The notes under the pieces are model-generated. The model ran no database searches. It saw only the letters and a list, made by a program, of their open reading frames with translations, and was not told the origin of the DNA. From contig NC_063154.1 of the NCBI RefSeq assembly GCF_020921035.1, positions 20,991,861-21,055,860 of the forward strand: DNA of 64,000 nt, read 5' to 3'. This document shows positions 34,315-48,200 of the stretch, one piece after another. The stretch comes from Rhodamnia argentea (taxonomy: Eukaryota > Streptophyta > Magnoliopsida > Myrtales > Myrtaceae). The position numbers and the translations under genes were made by a program. How positions within the stretch are numbered: position 1 is the first letter of the stretch; each line of letters starts with the position of its first letter.

Positions 34315-37300
34315 TCAACCACTGGCCACGATCTCGTGTATGGCATCACTGACGCTTTCATCCTCGGAGCGTACGGCTAACTTCATCGCAACATCTCTCT
34401 GACCATCGATTCCAAATGACAAACGCACCAGGACCTTCACGTTCCCAATATATACACCAGATAATAGGCAGCTGTGGGACCTGGAATTGCTTGGGACCAC
34501 TTCTGTTCCCTAAAGACATAAAACAAACTCACTTCACACGACGATATCAAATCATGAGTGAAAACATCTAACAGAATGAAAAAATGTATTGCCAATCTGC
34601 ATTGAGTTGGAGAAAGGAAAATCCTCTGCATCCTCCCATTTCTCAATGCCATCATTTTCTTATCAGTCTCAATGTCTTTTATTCATCAAACATTAACACC
34701 TTTAGTTCAAGGTTTGTCTAAAAACGAACACCCAATTGTACAGAAAGGATAGGTCCAACACGGTCGGCATAATTTCCATTGCTATAAAAAAAATGCGTAA
34801 GTTCATTCACTTGTTCCATGGACTTCAGGGTAAGTGAAGAGGTAGAAAGAGCTTGTGCAATATCTGTCTTTATCGTGCCTCAAACCTTTATAGGTGATTC
34901 AAAGGAAAAGCATACTGTCATGAATTTGTTCATTTGCATTTAGACAGGTCAAACGAGATTCAGTAGAAAGGATTACTATGTCAGAAAGCCCAAGGCACGT
35001 ATTACAGTCCCAGACAGGAGTTGTCCAATTGATACATTAGATAGGTACACAGCATTTCTAGCATATATGTGCTAAACCAACATCAAGTCGCAAAAGAAGG
35101 TGCTTCCAACAAAAGAATACCTCACAGGGCTGCATGCCAAGAAGGTTGATGACTGCATTCACAGCTTCTGTTAAGTTCTCCCTAGGGCCAAGGCCATACT
35201 CATCAACCCGCTCATAATCTGCACCCATGCTTTCCCATGCATTTCTGAAATTGGATACTCCGACTTTCAGAATGTAATCTGCTGCAACAACCTCAAGGTC
35301 CTCAAGCTGATATTCATCTTCAACGCCATCTTCCTCTGCTTCGCCAGTGGATGGATCAACCTGTAGGGAGGTAAAATATGAAACAACGAAGTAATTCAAA
35401 ACTCAAAAAAATAAAATTGGTCTGTTGGTTGCATCCTCTCCTCTTTATGCAAGTTAATCATGAGATTTTACCTAAAAAAATCAGAGTAATAGCATTAAGA
35501 TTTATTGTTTTTTTTTTTTAAATTACAAGTTGTCGGTAGAGAATGGGCACTCAATCCCACAGCAGAATGTGACCATAGAGTAGCACGTGTGCTTCTACCA
35601 TACCAAATGTTTTCACATGTTGAGGCAGTTAGTGAGAGGATCTACATTATCTGACAATGACAACGGATCATATTAGAACAAACCAGTTAATAAAAGACAA
35701 GCCATTCTTCGAACACTCTTTAGTCATATCACATTAAACATGATCTTGAAGATGGCAAGTCATTCTTCTCTGAACTATAAGCTGGACAATAATGAGGAAA
35801 TGACTTAAGTAAAGCCAACTTATACCTCTTTAACAATGAACTTCAAAATATTGGAGAATTTTCCAATGGCAGTCACACCGTCAGGCTTTTCAAATGCCAC
35901 AAAGGTCTGCCCAGGTGAATCATAAGGAAGAGATGGTAGAGGTTTGGATGCAACTTCAGAAAACTCCTCTGCATCTGAGGAATCCACTATAACAGCAACC
36001 TAGAAGCAAATTCAGAAACTATAATTGAAGTCTCAGGAAATGTGTCAAAGCACGCTATAGCAGTTTTGAAGAAAACATTACATTTTCCAGTAACACCTCC
36101 GGAATCGTATTGGTGCAGTTGTACTGAAACACGACATGTCTATCAAAAATGTGTTTCACGACATTAACTGTATATTCTGTTCCAGCTTCAGTCAACTCAA
36201 CAGGTGCAGATGACTGCCAAGAAAAGAAAACCCTTTTAAGTACCAACAAAAGACGGACATAAGCATTCCTGAAATAAACATATAACTACAGAACCTTAAA
36301 AAGCTTCCCAAAGCTGGAAAACTCAGCAATTGAAGAAAGAAGTCTCTCATATGCATCAACAGTTGTTGCAGGGCCACTTGGAGGAGCAGCCAGACCAGTA
36401 GCAGGCTTCTTTCCAGGGGCTTTCTTCTCTGCAAGTGGCTGAGACTTGATCTCCTTAGGCACAGAGTTTATGTCAAAGGACTCATCTGAAGGCTCCTATA
36501 TTGGAAATGGACATGTAAGGTCGAAGGCAAAGGTCATTAGACAAGTAGAGAGGGGTCAGAGAAGACTGACATAATTTTTCAGACTTGTCTCCAGGTTGAC
36601 CAGGGGAACTTCCAGTGACCCGAAGAGAAACTCATTCATGTTTTCATCAGTTTCAACTTCTGAACCATGACCCCCAAGTGTGTTCAGGTAAAGAGTTGCT
36701 CTGTCACGAACCTGCAAGTGGGCATAAACTAAGTCGATACAAGACGTGAAGGCTTCTATTGAAACAAAAACTGAGTACCTAAATTGCATGACACAAAATT
36801 TGCAAAGCTAAAAGCATATAATAACATGATGTATGCCCGGACTACTAACCTCGTCATCACTGTCAAGGAGACAGCGCCGTAGAAGAACAAAGATACGGGG
36901 CTGCAAGGAAGTTGTCAGTGATTAATCCAGTATTAATCAGACCAGAAAGAACTGTTGAAAGGAGAATACAACATTTGCTAAATAGCAGAAGAGAAAAGAA
37001 ACTCGGCGCACCTTCAATGATTCGACCTTGGCACCGAACTTTGCCATGGTGCTTACAGCACTGGCCCGAACAGTAGCATTCTCAAGATGTACCCGATTGT
37101 ATATGTACCGTATGTACTTACTAGGATCTGAGGTTTTCGGCCCTTCGATTCCCAGAAAATGGAGAATCTAACAATGAAAATGCAACCACACATGTATAAG
37201 TTGGTATTTAACAAAACGGGAACTCTTCAAACAAAACGGTAACTTAATAACCCACCTGTGTTGACAAATAAGTAAATTCACAATCTTCAATAAACTCGCA

Positions 37301-40300
37301 CAGATGAAGCAACCCACTTTCTTTTGCTTCAGGTATATCCCTGATGAGGATCACAATTGAATCTATAATTGCCTTTTTATACTCGAATCCACCTTCTTCC
37401 CTAAGAATGTTGCTAAGGAAGTTCATCCTGACAAAAACCAAAAAAGCAGATCCAATAGCAGCTACTTTAGAGAATAAACACATTATATTACATAATTATT
37501 GTATTAAAAAGGAAATGGAAGGGGGCCAACTCACAGGGATCTGTATTTCAGAGGAAACTTCAAACATAATGACCTTATGGCTTCCACCACTACAATTTTA
37601 AACTCATCAGCAATATCTGACATAAAATTGGTAATCTGCTTCATCAGACGATCAACACTTGATTCATTTCCTGTCTTCAGGAGAGTGGTGATGGCAAGTG
37701 TGGCAATGCTTCTGTTCTGGTCAGAAATAAGACTCTCCATATCTATATTGCAATTAGTGACGGCCATTGGATGTGTCATTGCAACCTGTTAAAGAATATT
37801 CTTGAAAAATTACTCAAAATAGAACCGTAACTGCGGGAATGTTAATGTAAAATATTGGTTGGTTGTCCCGCAAACAAAGTCTTTTTTGAGGCCCTTGTGG
37901 AATCCTTGGCCCGGGTCAAATTCTGACGAAAGAATTCGACTATATTCAACACTGCAAACAAGACGCAAACTATGTGGAAATCCAGACTTGAGAGGTCTTA
38001 TTCCAACTCCCGTGATAGTTTCAAGAGAAGAGCTCCTCATTCCACCACTAGTTCAGTTCTAGTACCAAAACCGGTAGCTGTTCCAAACATCCTTTGCGAG
38101 CCTGAACACAACTCAATTCTGGACAAAAGTCCACACACACATCATCTGAAAACTTTCGTCTTACAATTCCTGGGGCGATAAATAAGGTACGACAATCTAC
38201 AACCAGCTGCTTTGTTTATTTATCCTTCCGGGGCTCCAAATACGGTACAAAGACTAAAACAAGCCGCTCTGTTTCTTCAAATACATGGTGCCCGTGCACC
38301 TAAACACTCATATGTACACATACACACATACAACTTATGAAGCAAGACATAAGTAACCATAAATGCAGACTCAAGGTGATGACGAAACTGCACACCCATT
38401 TCAGATGATGGATTGATATTTTGATTAGCATTTTACACATACAAAGGTTTTAAAAAAGAATTGACAGAAAATCTAGGGAGGAGTAGGGTGGCAAGGACTA
38501 ACCTTATTCAAAGTGCGGATGGCTGCAAATCTTAGCACTGGTTTGGAAGAACTTAAAAAGAGCTGGAGAACAGTTATTGCTGGAGTCAATTCCCTGCTTG
38601 TCACTCCATTAAGCTCGGTGATAGCTCTCGCAGCCTCAAGAATCACCATTTCAGCCTTGTGCCGCAGACAACTTTCCAGATAATCAAAAAATGGTCTTTC
38701 ACCAGTTTGTGAATTACTGGCTGATTCATGGATAACCTGCATATGTTGTTTAATAAATATAATGTCACGGCAAATTAGTCATGTCATACTGAAAAGGACT
38801 CATTCCAGCTAAGTAGTTACAAGTACCTGACTAGTATAGCGTATTAAAAGGCACTGGGCCAAAGGTGATCGAACAGACCCCCTAGTCAAGCTTGTTACAA
38901 GCTTGCTTACAGCAAGTCTATCATTTTGCCGAATCTGCATGATTTGAATTGGATGGTATGTCAGCACCTTTAAGGTAATAAGTAATCCAAGTACAATTTA
39001 AGCACACAGAAAAAAGGACAGTCTCGTTATTGTGTGGAATTGTATACATTAAGAGTATAATCAGAGGCTCCTCTTTCTTTTTGGCCAAAAAGGAGTGCCT
39101 CTTTCCACAGCAAAAAGGGACAAAATAGCATAATACGAGACAGTACGTCCAGCAGCACAAAAAAAAAAAAAAAGCGCTAGATTATGACCAGTCAATGCAG
39201 AAGACAAATTCAGGTTTATTTTTAGAAAAGGAAAGGAGATCAAAAGAAAAGAAAGGCGATGGGTCATGACACAATGTGAATCAGCCAGTTTACAGAATAG
39301 ACTGAACTGTTACATTTAATATATTCTAGGTATTGAAGAAAATGGAAGACTAAGTATTTACATTTACCCACCATGATAAAATAGGAAATGTAAAATATCT
39401 GCATCCTTCCTGTCTCTTGTCAACAATGCATTTTCATCTAGAGCCATTGACACCTCAACCGCAAGACTAAATCTTGAACCACTTATTTCCTTCATTCAAA
39501 AAAATCTCTCTGTAGACTTTTCACAACCAAAAGTGATAGGTTTCCTCCCATGAGGCTACTTATGAACTTAAATTAGTCCAAAACCATAACAGGAAAGAAC
39601 ATTTGACAAGCAAGCAATTCCTTAAGGTAAAAGAAGTAGAGGACAGAGCAACAACAGTAAAAACACTTCAAAATCCACTAGCTAGTATCTATTTCGGAAA
39701 ATGAGGCTTCTCTTCCTGAATGCAAATTCCAGAAGCTAAAAGTTTATCTTACTCCTAAAGGCACAGATTTTCTGCAGAGTCAACAAAAGGATCTCTTCAC
39801 GTAATCATATTATTGCTATGGCATTAGCCTTCCACTCGGGATCCATATATATGACACATATAAGACATGATCAAGTCTGAAATCGTCGATGGAAAGGTAA
39901 ATAGCCATGCGGCTGAAATAATACTAGGATGTAAGACTGCAGTTTCTAAATTGTGAAAGGTAAGTCCAATCATCTAGACCAACAACACTTTAACCAACCT
40001 GATGGAGTAAGGCGAGTGCATGAAACTGTACAAGGGCTGCTCTTGATTGCACAGCTTCCTGAACCTCATTGCTCCACCTTTTTACAATCTCTGGGTTCGT
40101 CTGTGAACATGCGACAAATATAAAGAGGCAATTTTTGACATAAAGAAGGAACTAGCGACCGTCAGCAGCAAGCATTCAAATGAACCTGAAGTATATGGAT
40201 CCCGCTAACTAAGGCTGCACTAGCAACCACTGGATTCTTGTCAACAATAGCTTGTTTCAGGTAGCGCTCAATTTGGGTGAGGAGGGTTCCATCTGTGATC

Positions 40301-41524
40301 CGACATAAAACTCGAATTGCATTGGCACGATACATGTCTGTCTTGCTATTCATATCCTTCATTAGGGAGCTTGTCACAATAATCACCTAGAAAAGCAAAG
40401 AAAATTTCGCAAGTCAGAATTTGCTAAATAAAACCAAGGATCATCCATATAGAGGGTGTCGGCATTAAAATATTCCAATACAGCATACAACCTCATCTGC
40501 ACAAGGAGAGAGCTCCTTTATCATCAAATAAACCATTCTCCTTAATCCTATATCTCTGGATTGGAAAAGTTTGGTCACAGCAAAAAAGACTTCTGTTGCT
40601 TCTATCTGCATGATTGAATGGAGATCCAGTCACATATAGAACTCAAAAGGAGACACATTCAGTCAAATTCTCCATGATCTTGTGCGTAAAGGCCAATGAA
40701 GTATAAGGGGTAACGGTTTGGAAAATTTAAAAGAAATAGTAAGCAACAGCATTATAATCAGCAAAAGAATTTGACCTTGGTGAATGTTTCCCCCTGATTC
40801 AGCAGATAGAGAAGCTTTGTGATGACCTGCAATCACGTGAACACCACCAGAAAACTCAGTAGTCAATGAAAGACCTTCATGCAGAATGTAGCTTCCCAAT
40901 CAAATAATACGAAGTGAGACCTGAGAGCATCGCCTAGGATCAAGCTGAGGGTCGTTGAAAACTCTAGCCTCCTGAAGGACTGCCCCCTTCTCGATCCCGA
41001 GAAACGGAGAGTATTCAGCTGTGTAACATTAGAATGACAAGATCAGACGAGATAAAAGACCCACACGAACGGAGGTGTATCACACCAAATTTCCCACAAT
41101 AAGAACCAGCAAGTCTGCACTTATCAGCAGCTGATGAACATTAAACAGTGACACTGAACAGAGAAAACCCAGATCACGTCCATCGAGACCAAGTAGATTC
41201 GCGCAATTCAACATCGCCATTGCTCGTTGGACATACATTCTCGATTATCTCCGACCATAATACGAAACAACACGGAAAGCCACTCGGATCGAGCGAATGC
41301 GAAAACCACATTAAGTCGAGAAAAAAAAAAACCACAGCTCCTCCAATCAGAGACCTAAACCCGGGCTAAAACAACGGATCTAGAAACTCATGGATCGCAT
41401 CAGCATTCCGCAAACAGATATACAAGCAGAGATGGACGAATCCGAACGGAAGAAAAAAGCGAGAGGACGCCAGAAGCTAACCTTCTTCGTCATCATCGTC
41501 CTTCTTCACGAACGGCTGAGCCAT
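34315..41524 (-). CDS. Coatomer subunit gamma (gamma-COP)
   Basis: Eighteen coding exons read on the minus strand: 41482-41524, 40921-41018, 40776-40826, 40492-40605, 40186-40386, 39999-40100, 38827-38934, 38503-38736, 37535-37785, 37256-37427, 37012-37167, 36850-36900, 36571-36711, 36295-36495, 36082-36213, 35826-35999, 35121-35360 and 34315-34509. All introns are GT-AG. Together they give 887 intact residues, the usual plant length. The protein opens [20 protein letters not shown]. An adaptin-type helical repeat trunk fills about residues 20-540, followed by a short linker ([12 protein letters not shown], near residue 600) and the C-terminal appendage ending IHEIVASG. Gamma-COP is part of the adaptor half of COPI coats, binds Arf1-GTP and dilysine cargo, and acts in Golgi-to-ER and intra-Golgi transport. 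Arabidopsis has the single-copy counterpart At4g34450. No lesions are seen. Confidence 0.95.
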
Positions 41525-42034
41525 GGGCGCGGCGAGGGCGAACGCACGGAGATCGCGGCGAAATGAGGCGCGGAAAGCGATCGGTTCGGGCGCGCGCGCA
41601 GCCTCTGAATCTCGACACTACGCACTTGGTGGGAAGCTTTTTGAGCGCACGGAGGAGACGGACAAGAAAAACTGTGAAGTGTCGGAGAGGACTCAGGATC
41701 TGGTGCTTCCCTTCTTGGGACGGAGGGATGGGGAAGTAATTTGCAATCTAGTCATCTATTATATCTAAATTTCAAATAAGTCCCTGAAATATGACCGTTT
41801 TCTCCAAAAAGGATCCAAAAGGTGTAAAATGGCCAATCTAATCTCAAATAAGAGTCCGAGTTCACTGGTCGGCCAAATTTTTACCGACTCTGCCAAGTTG
41901 GAGGAGAGTCGGAATCCAACTAAATTTTACTTTCATCTAATTTCCTTCGTTAAAAAAAAAAAAAAAAGGAGGGCAGTTTCCTTATATTGGTGCACCTGAT
42001 AAGGCGATCACGGCTTGTTGAAGGAAATGGAGGT
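41525..42034. other. gamma-COP 5' UTR and promoter region
   Basis: GC-rich sequence up to about 41720 fits a 5' UTR and core promoter of the minus-strand gene. An open frame on the plus strand here overlaps the start region and is a shadow. A poly-A run spans 41954-41967. Confidence 0.4.
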
Positions 42035-42890
42035 TTTAGGACGGTTTGGTTCAACTTTTTCAAGGGGCTTTCAGCCTCAAAAGTCCCTTGAGAAAATGCT
42101 GAGGTGTTTAATTCAGCTTTAAGTCAGCATTTAGTGAAATGCTAGTCTTGAAAAAGCTGAAAGCCCAATCTTGGTAGAGATTAGCATTGAGTTTTTAGCA
42201 TTTGGCCAAATGCTAATAAACTATCTTTCCTTCCAAAACTAGCCTCATCAATTTTCTATTTCCCCAATTTTGCACCTTTTGGTACTATGCTTCTTCTTCA
42301 ATGTTTCGGTGTTGAGGAGACCAAATCTGGCCCAAAGGGGCTGATGCAAGGACGGCAAGGGGTCGATGAGGGGCCGATTGCCCGGGAGAAGGCTTGCCGC
42401 CCGGACGAGGGCCCACCGCCCACAAGGGTCGATTGCCCGGGCGAGGGCTGCCGCCTAGGAGAAAGTACATGGGTTGCGCGACCCTAGGAAATGGCGCTTG
42501 AGGTCGCGCGACCAAGGCGCCGTTGCCTGGTTCGTGCGAATGTAGGCATAGCATGAGGTCGCCCGACCTTAGGTGACCCTCACCTAGGTCGTGCGACCAT
42601 CAGCAGGGGTAGCTTGAGGTCGTGAGGTTGCCAGCACTAGATCTAGCTCGTCGGCGATCTGAAACCTTCGTTGGACCGACGAAGGGTCTAAGCTTTTTAA
42701 TAAAAATATATAAAAAATTGTATTAAAAGCCCATTTGCAAAGTTATTTTTACCAAACACCGTATAACCCAAAGCCCATTTTTAAATGAATTTTTACCAAA
42801 CGTAATTAACATTCTCTCAAACCTCATTGGATTGAAGGCATTTGTGTTTCTCCAAATCTCATTTCAAATGATAAACCAAACCATAAAGAC
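42035..42890. mobile_element. Candidate non-autonomous DNA element with palindrome-rich GC core
   Basis: The ends look inverted: GGTTTGGTTCAAC near 42039 and GATAAACCAAACC near 42877. The flanks are AT-rich, with repeated words AGCATTTG, CAAATGCTAA and TTTTTACCAAAC. The core (42330-42640) is strikingly GC-rich and made of CCGCCCGG, GATTGCCCGGG and GGTCGCGCGACC-type words. No transposase is seen. Superfamily and exact ends are uncertain. Confidence 0.4.
42502..42598. repeat. Three 12-bp palindromes, GGTCGCNCGACC type
   Basis: GGTCGCGCGACC at 42502-42513 (perfect), GGTCGCCCGACC at 42557-42568 and GGTCGTGCGACC at 42587-42598, with a near-palindromic GGTGACCCTCACC between the last two. Spacing is 55 and 30 bp. 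Confidence 0.75.
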
Positions 42891-43777
42891 AGTTGAATTC
42901 AAATGATTTTGTTGCTTTCTAAGAGACAAATTGTAAGTCATGCGAAAAAAAATGTAAGTGGAAAAGTTAATAGAAAAATTGCTAATTTGTGAATTTTAAG
43001 AGAAGTCTGTAATTTTTTTGAAAAAAGTATAGGTACGTTATTAACAAGTTATCTGAAAAAAAAAATCTTTTTTTAACCAACTGTTTTATCGAAATTCACC
43101 GGTGCTAGAAAATTAAGTAGCATATTTTTTTTTGTTGACACGAGACGATAGTACTTTGCTTATTCCTAACTTTCCATAATATACATAAGGTTTATTGCAT
43201 AATAAATACAAATCTAATGTTTTTCAATGAAACGAGCACAACGTCCAGTTAGGACACTTGAACACGAAATATTCCTCCATGCCAAATCATTTGACCAATT
43301 TAGGAAGCGCGCATCCTAATCTATCTCATGCAAAAGTTGTTGTGCCATTGATTTTCTCTAGTTAAAATCCTTGGTACACACCAAGAAATGCACTTGAAAA
43401 CAACATTCGCTTTGGTATCATTTCAACACTACGGGGTTTTTTTTTTTCATTAATCCCAAATTGACAAAATGGCGAAAAACCAAAATTGCTAACGAAATCG
43501 GGCACGTCGTTTCCCGCTTTTTGCACTAACAAAAAATTGGTAACCAGTTTATTGGGCTTGGAAGATTAAATCCAACAAATTAAGCATGTTTTCCCAAATT
43601 GTACATTCTACAGAAAATGGAAATTAACCATCCCAAAAATTTAAAAAATGAGAATAGAAAGATTAATTCATTTGTGCTCGAATAAAAAAACAGGGTATCG
43701 TCGGTTCCGTTCGATCTTTCCACTTACAACTGCTCAATTCCCCTTCTAAAGCATCCTTCACATGGACCACCTACTAC
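42891..43777. other. Gene-free AT-rich stretch
   Basis: Nothing recognised beyond homopolymer runs. Confidence 0.4.
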
Positions 43778-44236
43778 CTACGATCGGCAGCGACGCTGGA
43801 ACGAGGGACTCGATCTGCATAACAACGCGGAGGTGCGGCCACGGCTCACCGGCCCATGAAGGCCTTGGCGCCGGCAGTGCTGCTTCCGGGAGTGTAGGCG
43901 CGGCAGGTAGGGCACAGGGGCGTACCCTTTTGCAGGATCTGGAGAACAATTCGACCCCGGCTCCTCATTACAAGCCCGCTCTCCTCTGCGGCGCTTAATT
44001 AGAGCCCGGCACGCCTTGCTCGGGCGCTGCGCATCGATGTTCCCATCAAGAAGAGGAAAACCATCACACCGGCTGCTACTTTTGAAGTTAGGATCTTCTT
44101 CTTCATCCTCGGCCGGGTTGTATGAATCTGCAACCCTCTTGGGCTTTCCTTTGTTGCTACTTGCGACTTGCTCGTCTATGGGTGTGTACGATGAAGAGAA
44201 TGCGGCCGTGGATGTCTCGTATTTATACTGCGCCAT
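43778..44236 (-). CDS. Hypothetical basic protein, 152 aa (doubtful)
   Basis: An open frame in a GC-rich island (about 43760-44200) of otherwise AT-rich DNA. It begins MAQYKYETSTAAFSSSYTPI, has an acidic patch (PAEDEEEDPNF), then a Cys- and Arg-rich half with KRRRGERACNEEPGSNC and ends SFQRRCRS. It lacks a signal peptide and a membrane segment. I do not recognise the family. Overlapping frames on both strands are also open, as GC-rich islands often show, so coding status is weak. It could be a degraded secreted Cys-rich peptide gene, a captured gene fragment, or noncoding. No promoter or intron evidence. Confidence 0.3.
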   Translation of the reverse strand: MAQYKYETSTAAFSSSYTPIDEQVASSNKGKPKRVADSYNPAEDEEEDPNFKSSSRCDGFPLLDGNIDAQRPSKACRALIKRRRGERACNEEPGSNCSPDPAKGYAPVPYLPRLHSRKQHCRRQGLHGPVSRGRTSALLCRSSPSFQRRCRS

Positions 44237-44710
44237 TGTCGAACTAACGGCAATTGCTTCGATCTCTTCTTATCTTGATCAAAGCTGTTGAACGGGCCTG
44301 GGGATTTTCTGAACTTTTGACCACCACGGTGATGGAGAACCAGCGACCTCACTGGTTATAGAGTGGGAAGAAGAAGAAGAGGGATTTGAATTGGTCGTCA
44401 AGGAAGACAATTTCGCGGAAAATCAACAAAATTTGAACACTATTTTCCTAACTTTTATCAGTATTATTGCTTATAATAACGAGTCAATGAAAAATATCTC
44501 CATTATTAACAACATTTTTTTTTTGTTTTAGCCAGAATTTTTTCCGTTATCACTTTCCCTAAGAGATATGAATGATCAAAATTAGGAAAATCTTTTCAAA
44601 ATGGTTGATTTTCCCATGAAACAAAACGGTGCAAAAGTAGTAAAGGTCGACTATAATGAATGTTAGGATTTTGATATACATCTAGACATGAAGTGGATTC
44701 TCTAACTTGC
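44237..44710. other. Gene-free stretch
   Basis: No feature recognised. A short GAAGAAGAAG run occurs at 44369-44380. Confidence 0.35.
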
Positions 44711-44955
44711 ATTTTGTCCGGTGCAAAATGAATGATTTGAAAAATATTTTTTTAAGAAGGATTGCTTGTATCCATTACAAAAAATGAATAATAAAAAAAA
44801 AAATACTTTCATCGTTTACGATAATGTTTTAGACATGAATTATTATTGGGGATCAAAATATTTCTTATTGATTAATTATTTCAAATTATACATGCGATCG
44901 CTTTTAGAAAAATGTTTTCTAAATCATTCATTTTTCATGAAACAAATGGAGCCTT
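44711..44955. mobile_element. Miniature inverted-repeat element, GTTTGTTTC family, copy 2
   Basis: The left end has GCAAAATGAATGATTTGAAA and the right end has AAATCATTCATTTTTCATG followed by AAACAAATGG, which are inverted versions of one another. Internal phrases ATTGCTTGTATCCATTAC and CATCGTTTACGATAATGTTT match the copy at 13168-13388. Confidence 0.5.
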
Positions 44956-45212
44956 ATTCTTCAGATTTTCAACTTATTCCACCTACTCCTTTTGGATTGT
45001 CATTCTAACTATTTTCTTTTGATCAAGAAACATTATCTAATAACTTGGCCACGCGAAATTTGCCATGGCACCTTTCGTACCGTGATCTTCACTTACATCG
45101 CTTCCCATGTTCTTAGCACCGATGTGGATATAAAGATTAAGGACGTAAGTGTTTGAACTCGATACGGGCCGAGCGAATTAAGGTGCCACGCAATTGCAAA
45201 GCGCGAACCGCC
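44956..45212. other. Unique DNA left of the tandem array
   Basis: No gene is seen. Similarity to the tandem units begins abruptly near 45213. Confidence 0.4.
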
Positions 45213-48200
45213 CATATCGAATGACTAATTTAAGACGCATCTCTTTCGATAGGAGTGGGTCTCATAGAACGAACACGGAAACGTTGAGAGAAATGCTCAT
45301 GAGGCTTGAAGGAGACTAATTCAGACAAACATGCGTAAAACAAAGGTAAGACGTAGAAAATAGTCATCAGTTATATAGAACTTGGATAGCACGGTGGTCA
45401 AAGAAGAAGTGATTTTTACGAATTCGAAGGAAGGACAAAGAGGTGGACAAAACCATTTCTCGGTCTAGAGTCATTTTTCGACTTTGAACGGAGAATATAG
45501 CAATTTCCTTTGCCGTTGATGATCTTCAAAGATGTTTATTCGGCTCAAATCCTGAAAGATGGGTTGGATTCCATCTCTTTGACAATTAGCTTTTGGGGGG
45601 TAAGTTCTTCCACTCATTGTAACGCATCATGCCCTTTATATTTTCTTTTGTGTAAATAAAGTCCTCAAGCTATCTTTTGTTTGTCTAGCTTTTGGGAATC
45701 AGTTCTTCAGTCCATTTTAACGCATTATGACATTTATATTTTCTTTGGTGTAATCAAAGTCCTCAAGCTATCTTTGTTTGTCCAATTAAGTCCTCCTGTT
45801 AATTGCCCGCCGAGCCGAGAGTAGTGGCGATTTTATCACGGTGAGACTTAAATGGTACTCTTTATTTTATCATGGTGAGACAATGGATAATTAGGTAGAT
45901 GAGGGCACGCATGACAACACTTCTAGAGTGGAATTTTTGCTCCGGAAGTGCTTTTGGTGCAAAAATCCATTTGGCAATGTAATTTTTTGAGCAAAAAATT
46001 CTATTGGTTGCACAACTTCATTTTTCTATTCTTCTAGCATTTTTTTTCCTCCAGAAGTAACTTTGGAACCACTTGAAGAAGTAAAAAAAAAGATATTTCT
46101 CTCAAGAAGTAAAAAAATTAACTTATAACCTGAAGTTAATTTCTAGTGCAGAAATATTACCATGGGCACCCTAAGCTTTTCGGACCTTTCCCAACCCCTT
46201 TTCCATGCTTCCTTCTCCCCTTACATCACATTTTTTTTCAATAAAATATCTATTTAATTTTAAATGGTACTCTTTATTTATCTACAAAGATACATTGTGC
46301 AAGCTATTTGCATAACTCCATGCCCCAGAATCTATCCTAAACTCATTGGTTCCAAAGGTCTAGAACCCTGAACACAATTGGGATGGAAAAAAGACAGAAG
46401 TGCCAAAATTTATGTACGTAACTCACTTTGATGCCAATTATTTTCAGCTCACTTAAGTATCAACTTTTTTGAAAAAAACGATTACTAAAGTCCGTACCAA
46501 CTCCAATACGTTTGGTCAAAAATCCTACGACGCATTTTTTACCTAATATCTCAAGCTTGTGTGGCTCATCGGAGGATCCAATCAGCAATAAAAAAAAAGC
46601 TAAAAGTTAAAAAATTAAATTAAAAAAACAAAAAAAAAACTTAAAAATAAGCTAAAAAACTCAAACAAAAAGGAAAGGTAACGGTCGCTACAAACCCTTA
46701 TTTCTTTTTTTTTTTAAAGAATATTTTCAATTTTTTAGTTTTTTAGTTTATTTTGTAAATGTAATTTAATCTTTTAGAAACAATTTAGCTTATTTTTAAG
46801 TTTAGAAGCCCATGTGGATTGATTTCAAAAAAAATTTGCCCCTTAAAATTAGAAATTTAATAATAAATGTCACGTAATCAGTTTAGTCAGAATTTCTCCG
46901 ATTTGGCACTGATCATTTTTTCTCTAATTTGTCACTTAAGTGAGTTGGCGAAAAACTTTGGAACTAAAGTGAGCGTCGTACATAAATTTTGGCACTTCTG
47001 GTGTTTTTTTGTCTCGTCGGGACTAAACCTCTAGGAGGGTTTAAGATGTATGTCGAACGACTAATTTAAGACGCATCTCTGTCCAGTAGGAGTGGGTCTC
47101 ACGGAAGGATCACGGAAATGTTGAGAGAAATGCTCATAAGGCTCAAAGGACACTAATTCAGACATACCTGCGTAAAACAAAGTAAGAAGAAAAAAATGGT
47201 CATCAGTTACGCAGGACTTGAATGGCACTGTGGTCAAAGAGGAAGTAATTTTTATGAATTCGAAGGCAGGACAAAGAGGTGGACAAAACTATGTCTTGGT
47301 CTAAAGTCGATTTTCGACATTAAACAGAGGATATAACAATTTCCCTCGCCGTCTATGATCTTCAAAGATGTTTATTCAGCTCAAATCCTGAAGAAGGGTT
47401 GGGTTCCATCTCCTCGACAACTACCATTTGGGGATAAATTCTTCCACCCATTATAACAATGGGCAACCACCTTTTGGGTATAAGTTCTTCCACCCGTTGT
47501 AACTCATCATACCCACTATATTTTCTTTTGAGTAATCAAAATCCTCAAGCTATCTTTCTTTGTCTAATTTTGGGAATAAGTTCTTCTGCCCATTTTAACG
47601 CATCACGCCATTTATATTTTCTTTGGTGTAATCAAAGTCCTCAAGCTATCTTTGTTTATCTAATTAAGTCCTCATGTTAATTGCCCACCGAGAGTAGCCA
47701 TCAAAATTGGTCGACGTGGCGATTTTAACATGGGGAGACTTAAATGGTACTCTTTCTTTCATCACGGTGAGACAATGGATAATGAGGTAGATAAGGGCGC
47801 GCATGACAACACTTCTGGAGTAGAATTTCTACTCCGGAAGTGCCTTTATAGCAAAAATTCATTTGGTAATGTAATTTCTGATGCAAAAAATTCGTTTGGT
47901 TATACAATTTTATTTTTATACTTTTGGAGCATTTTTTTTCCTCTAGAAGTTGCTTTGGAGCCACTTGAAAAAGTAAAAAAAAAAATTATTTCTCTCTAGA
48001 AGTAGAAAAATTAACTTATAACTAAAAGTTAATTTCTAGTGCAGAAGTGTTACCACGAATGCTCTAAGCTTTCCGGACCTTCCCCAACCCCCTTTCCATG
48101 CTTCCCTCCCCCCTCACGTCCCCTTTATTCAATAAAACATCTATCTAATTTTAAATGGTACTCTCTATTTTTCTACAAAGATACATTGTCCAAGCTATAT

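Noticed and set aside
47730..47999. 89-codon frame in tandem unit 2
   Set aside because: The frame is not preserved in units 1 and 3, so it is not under coding constraint.
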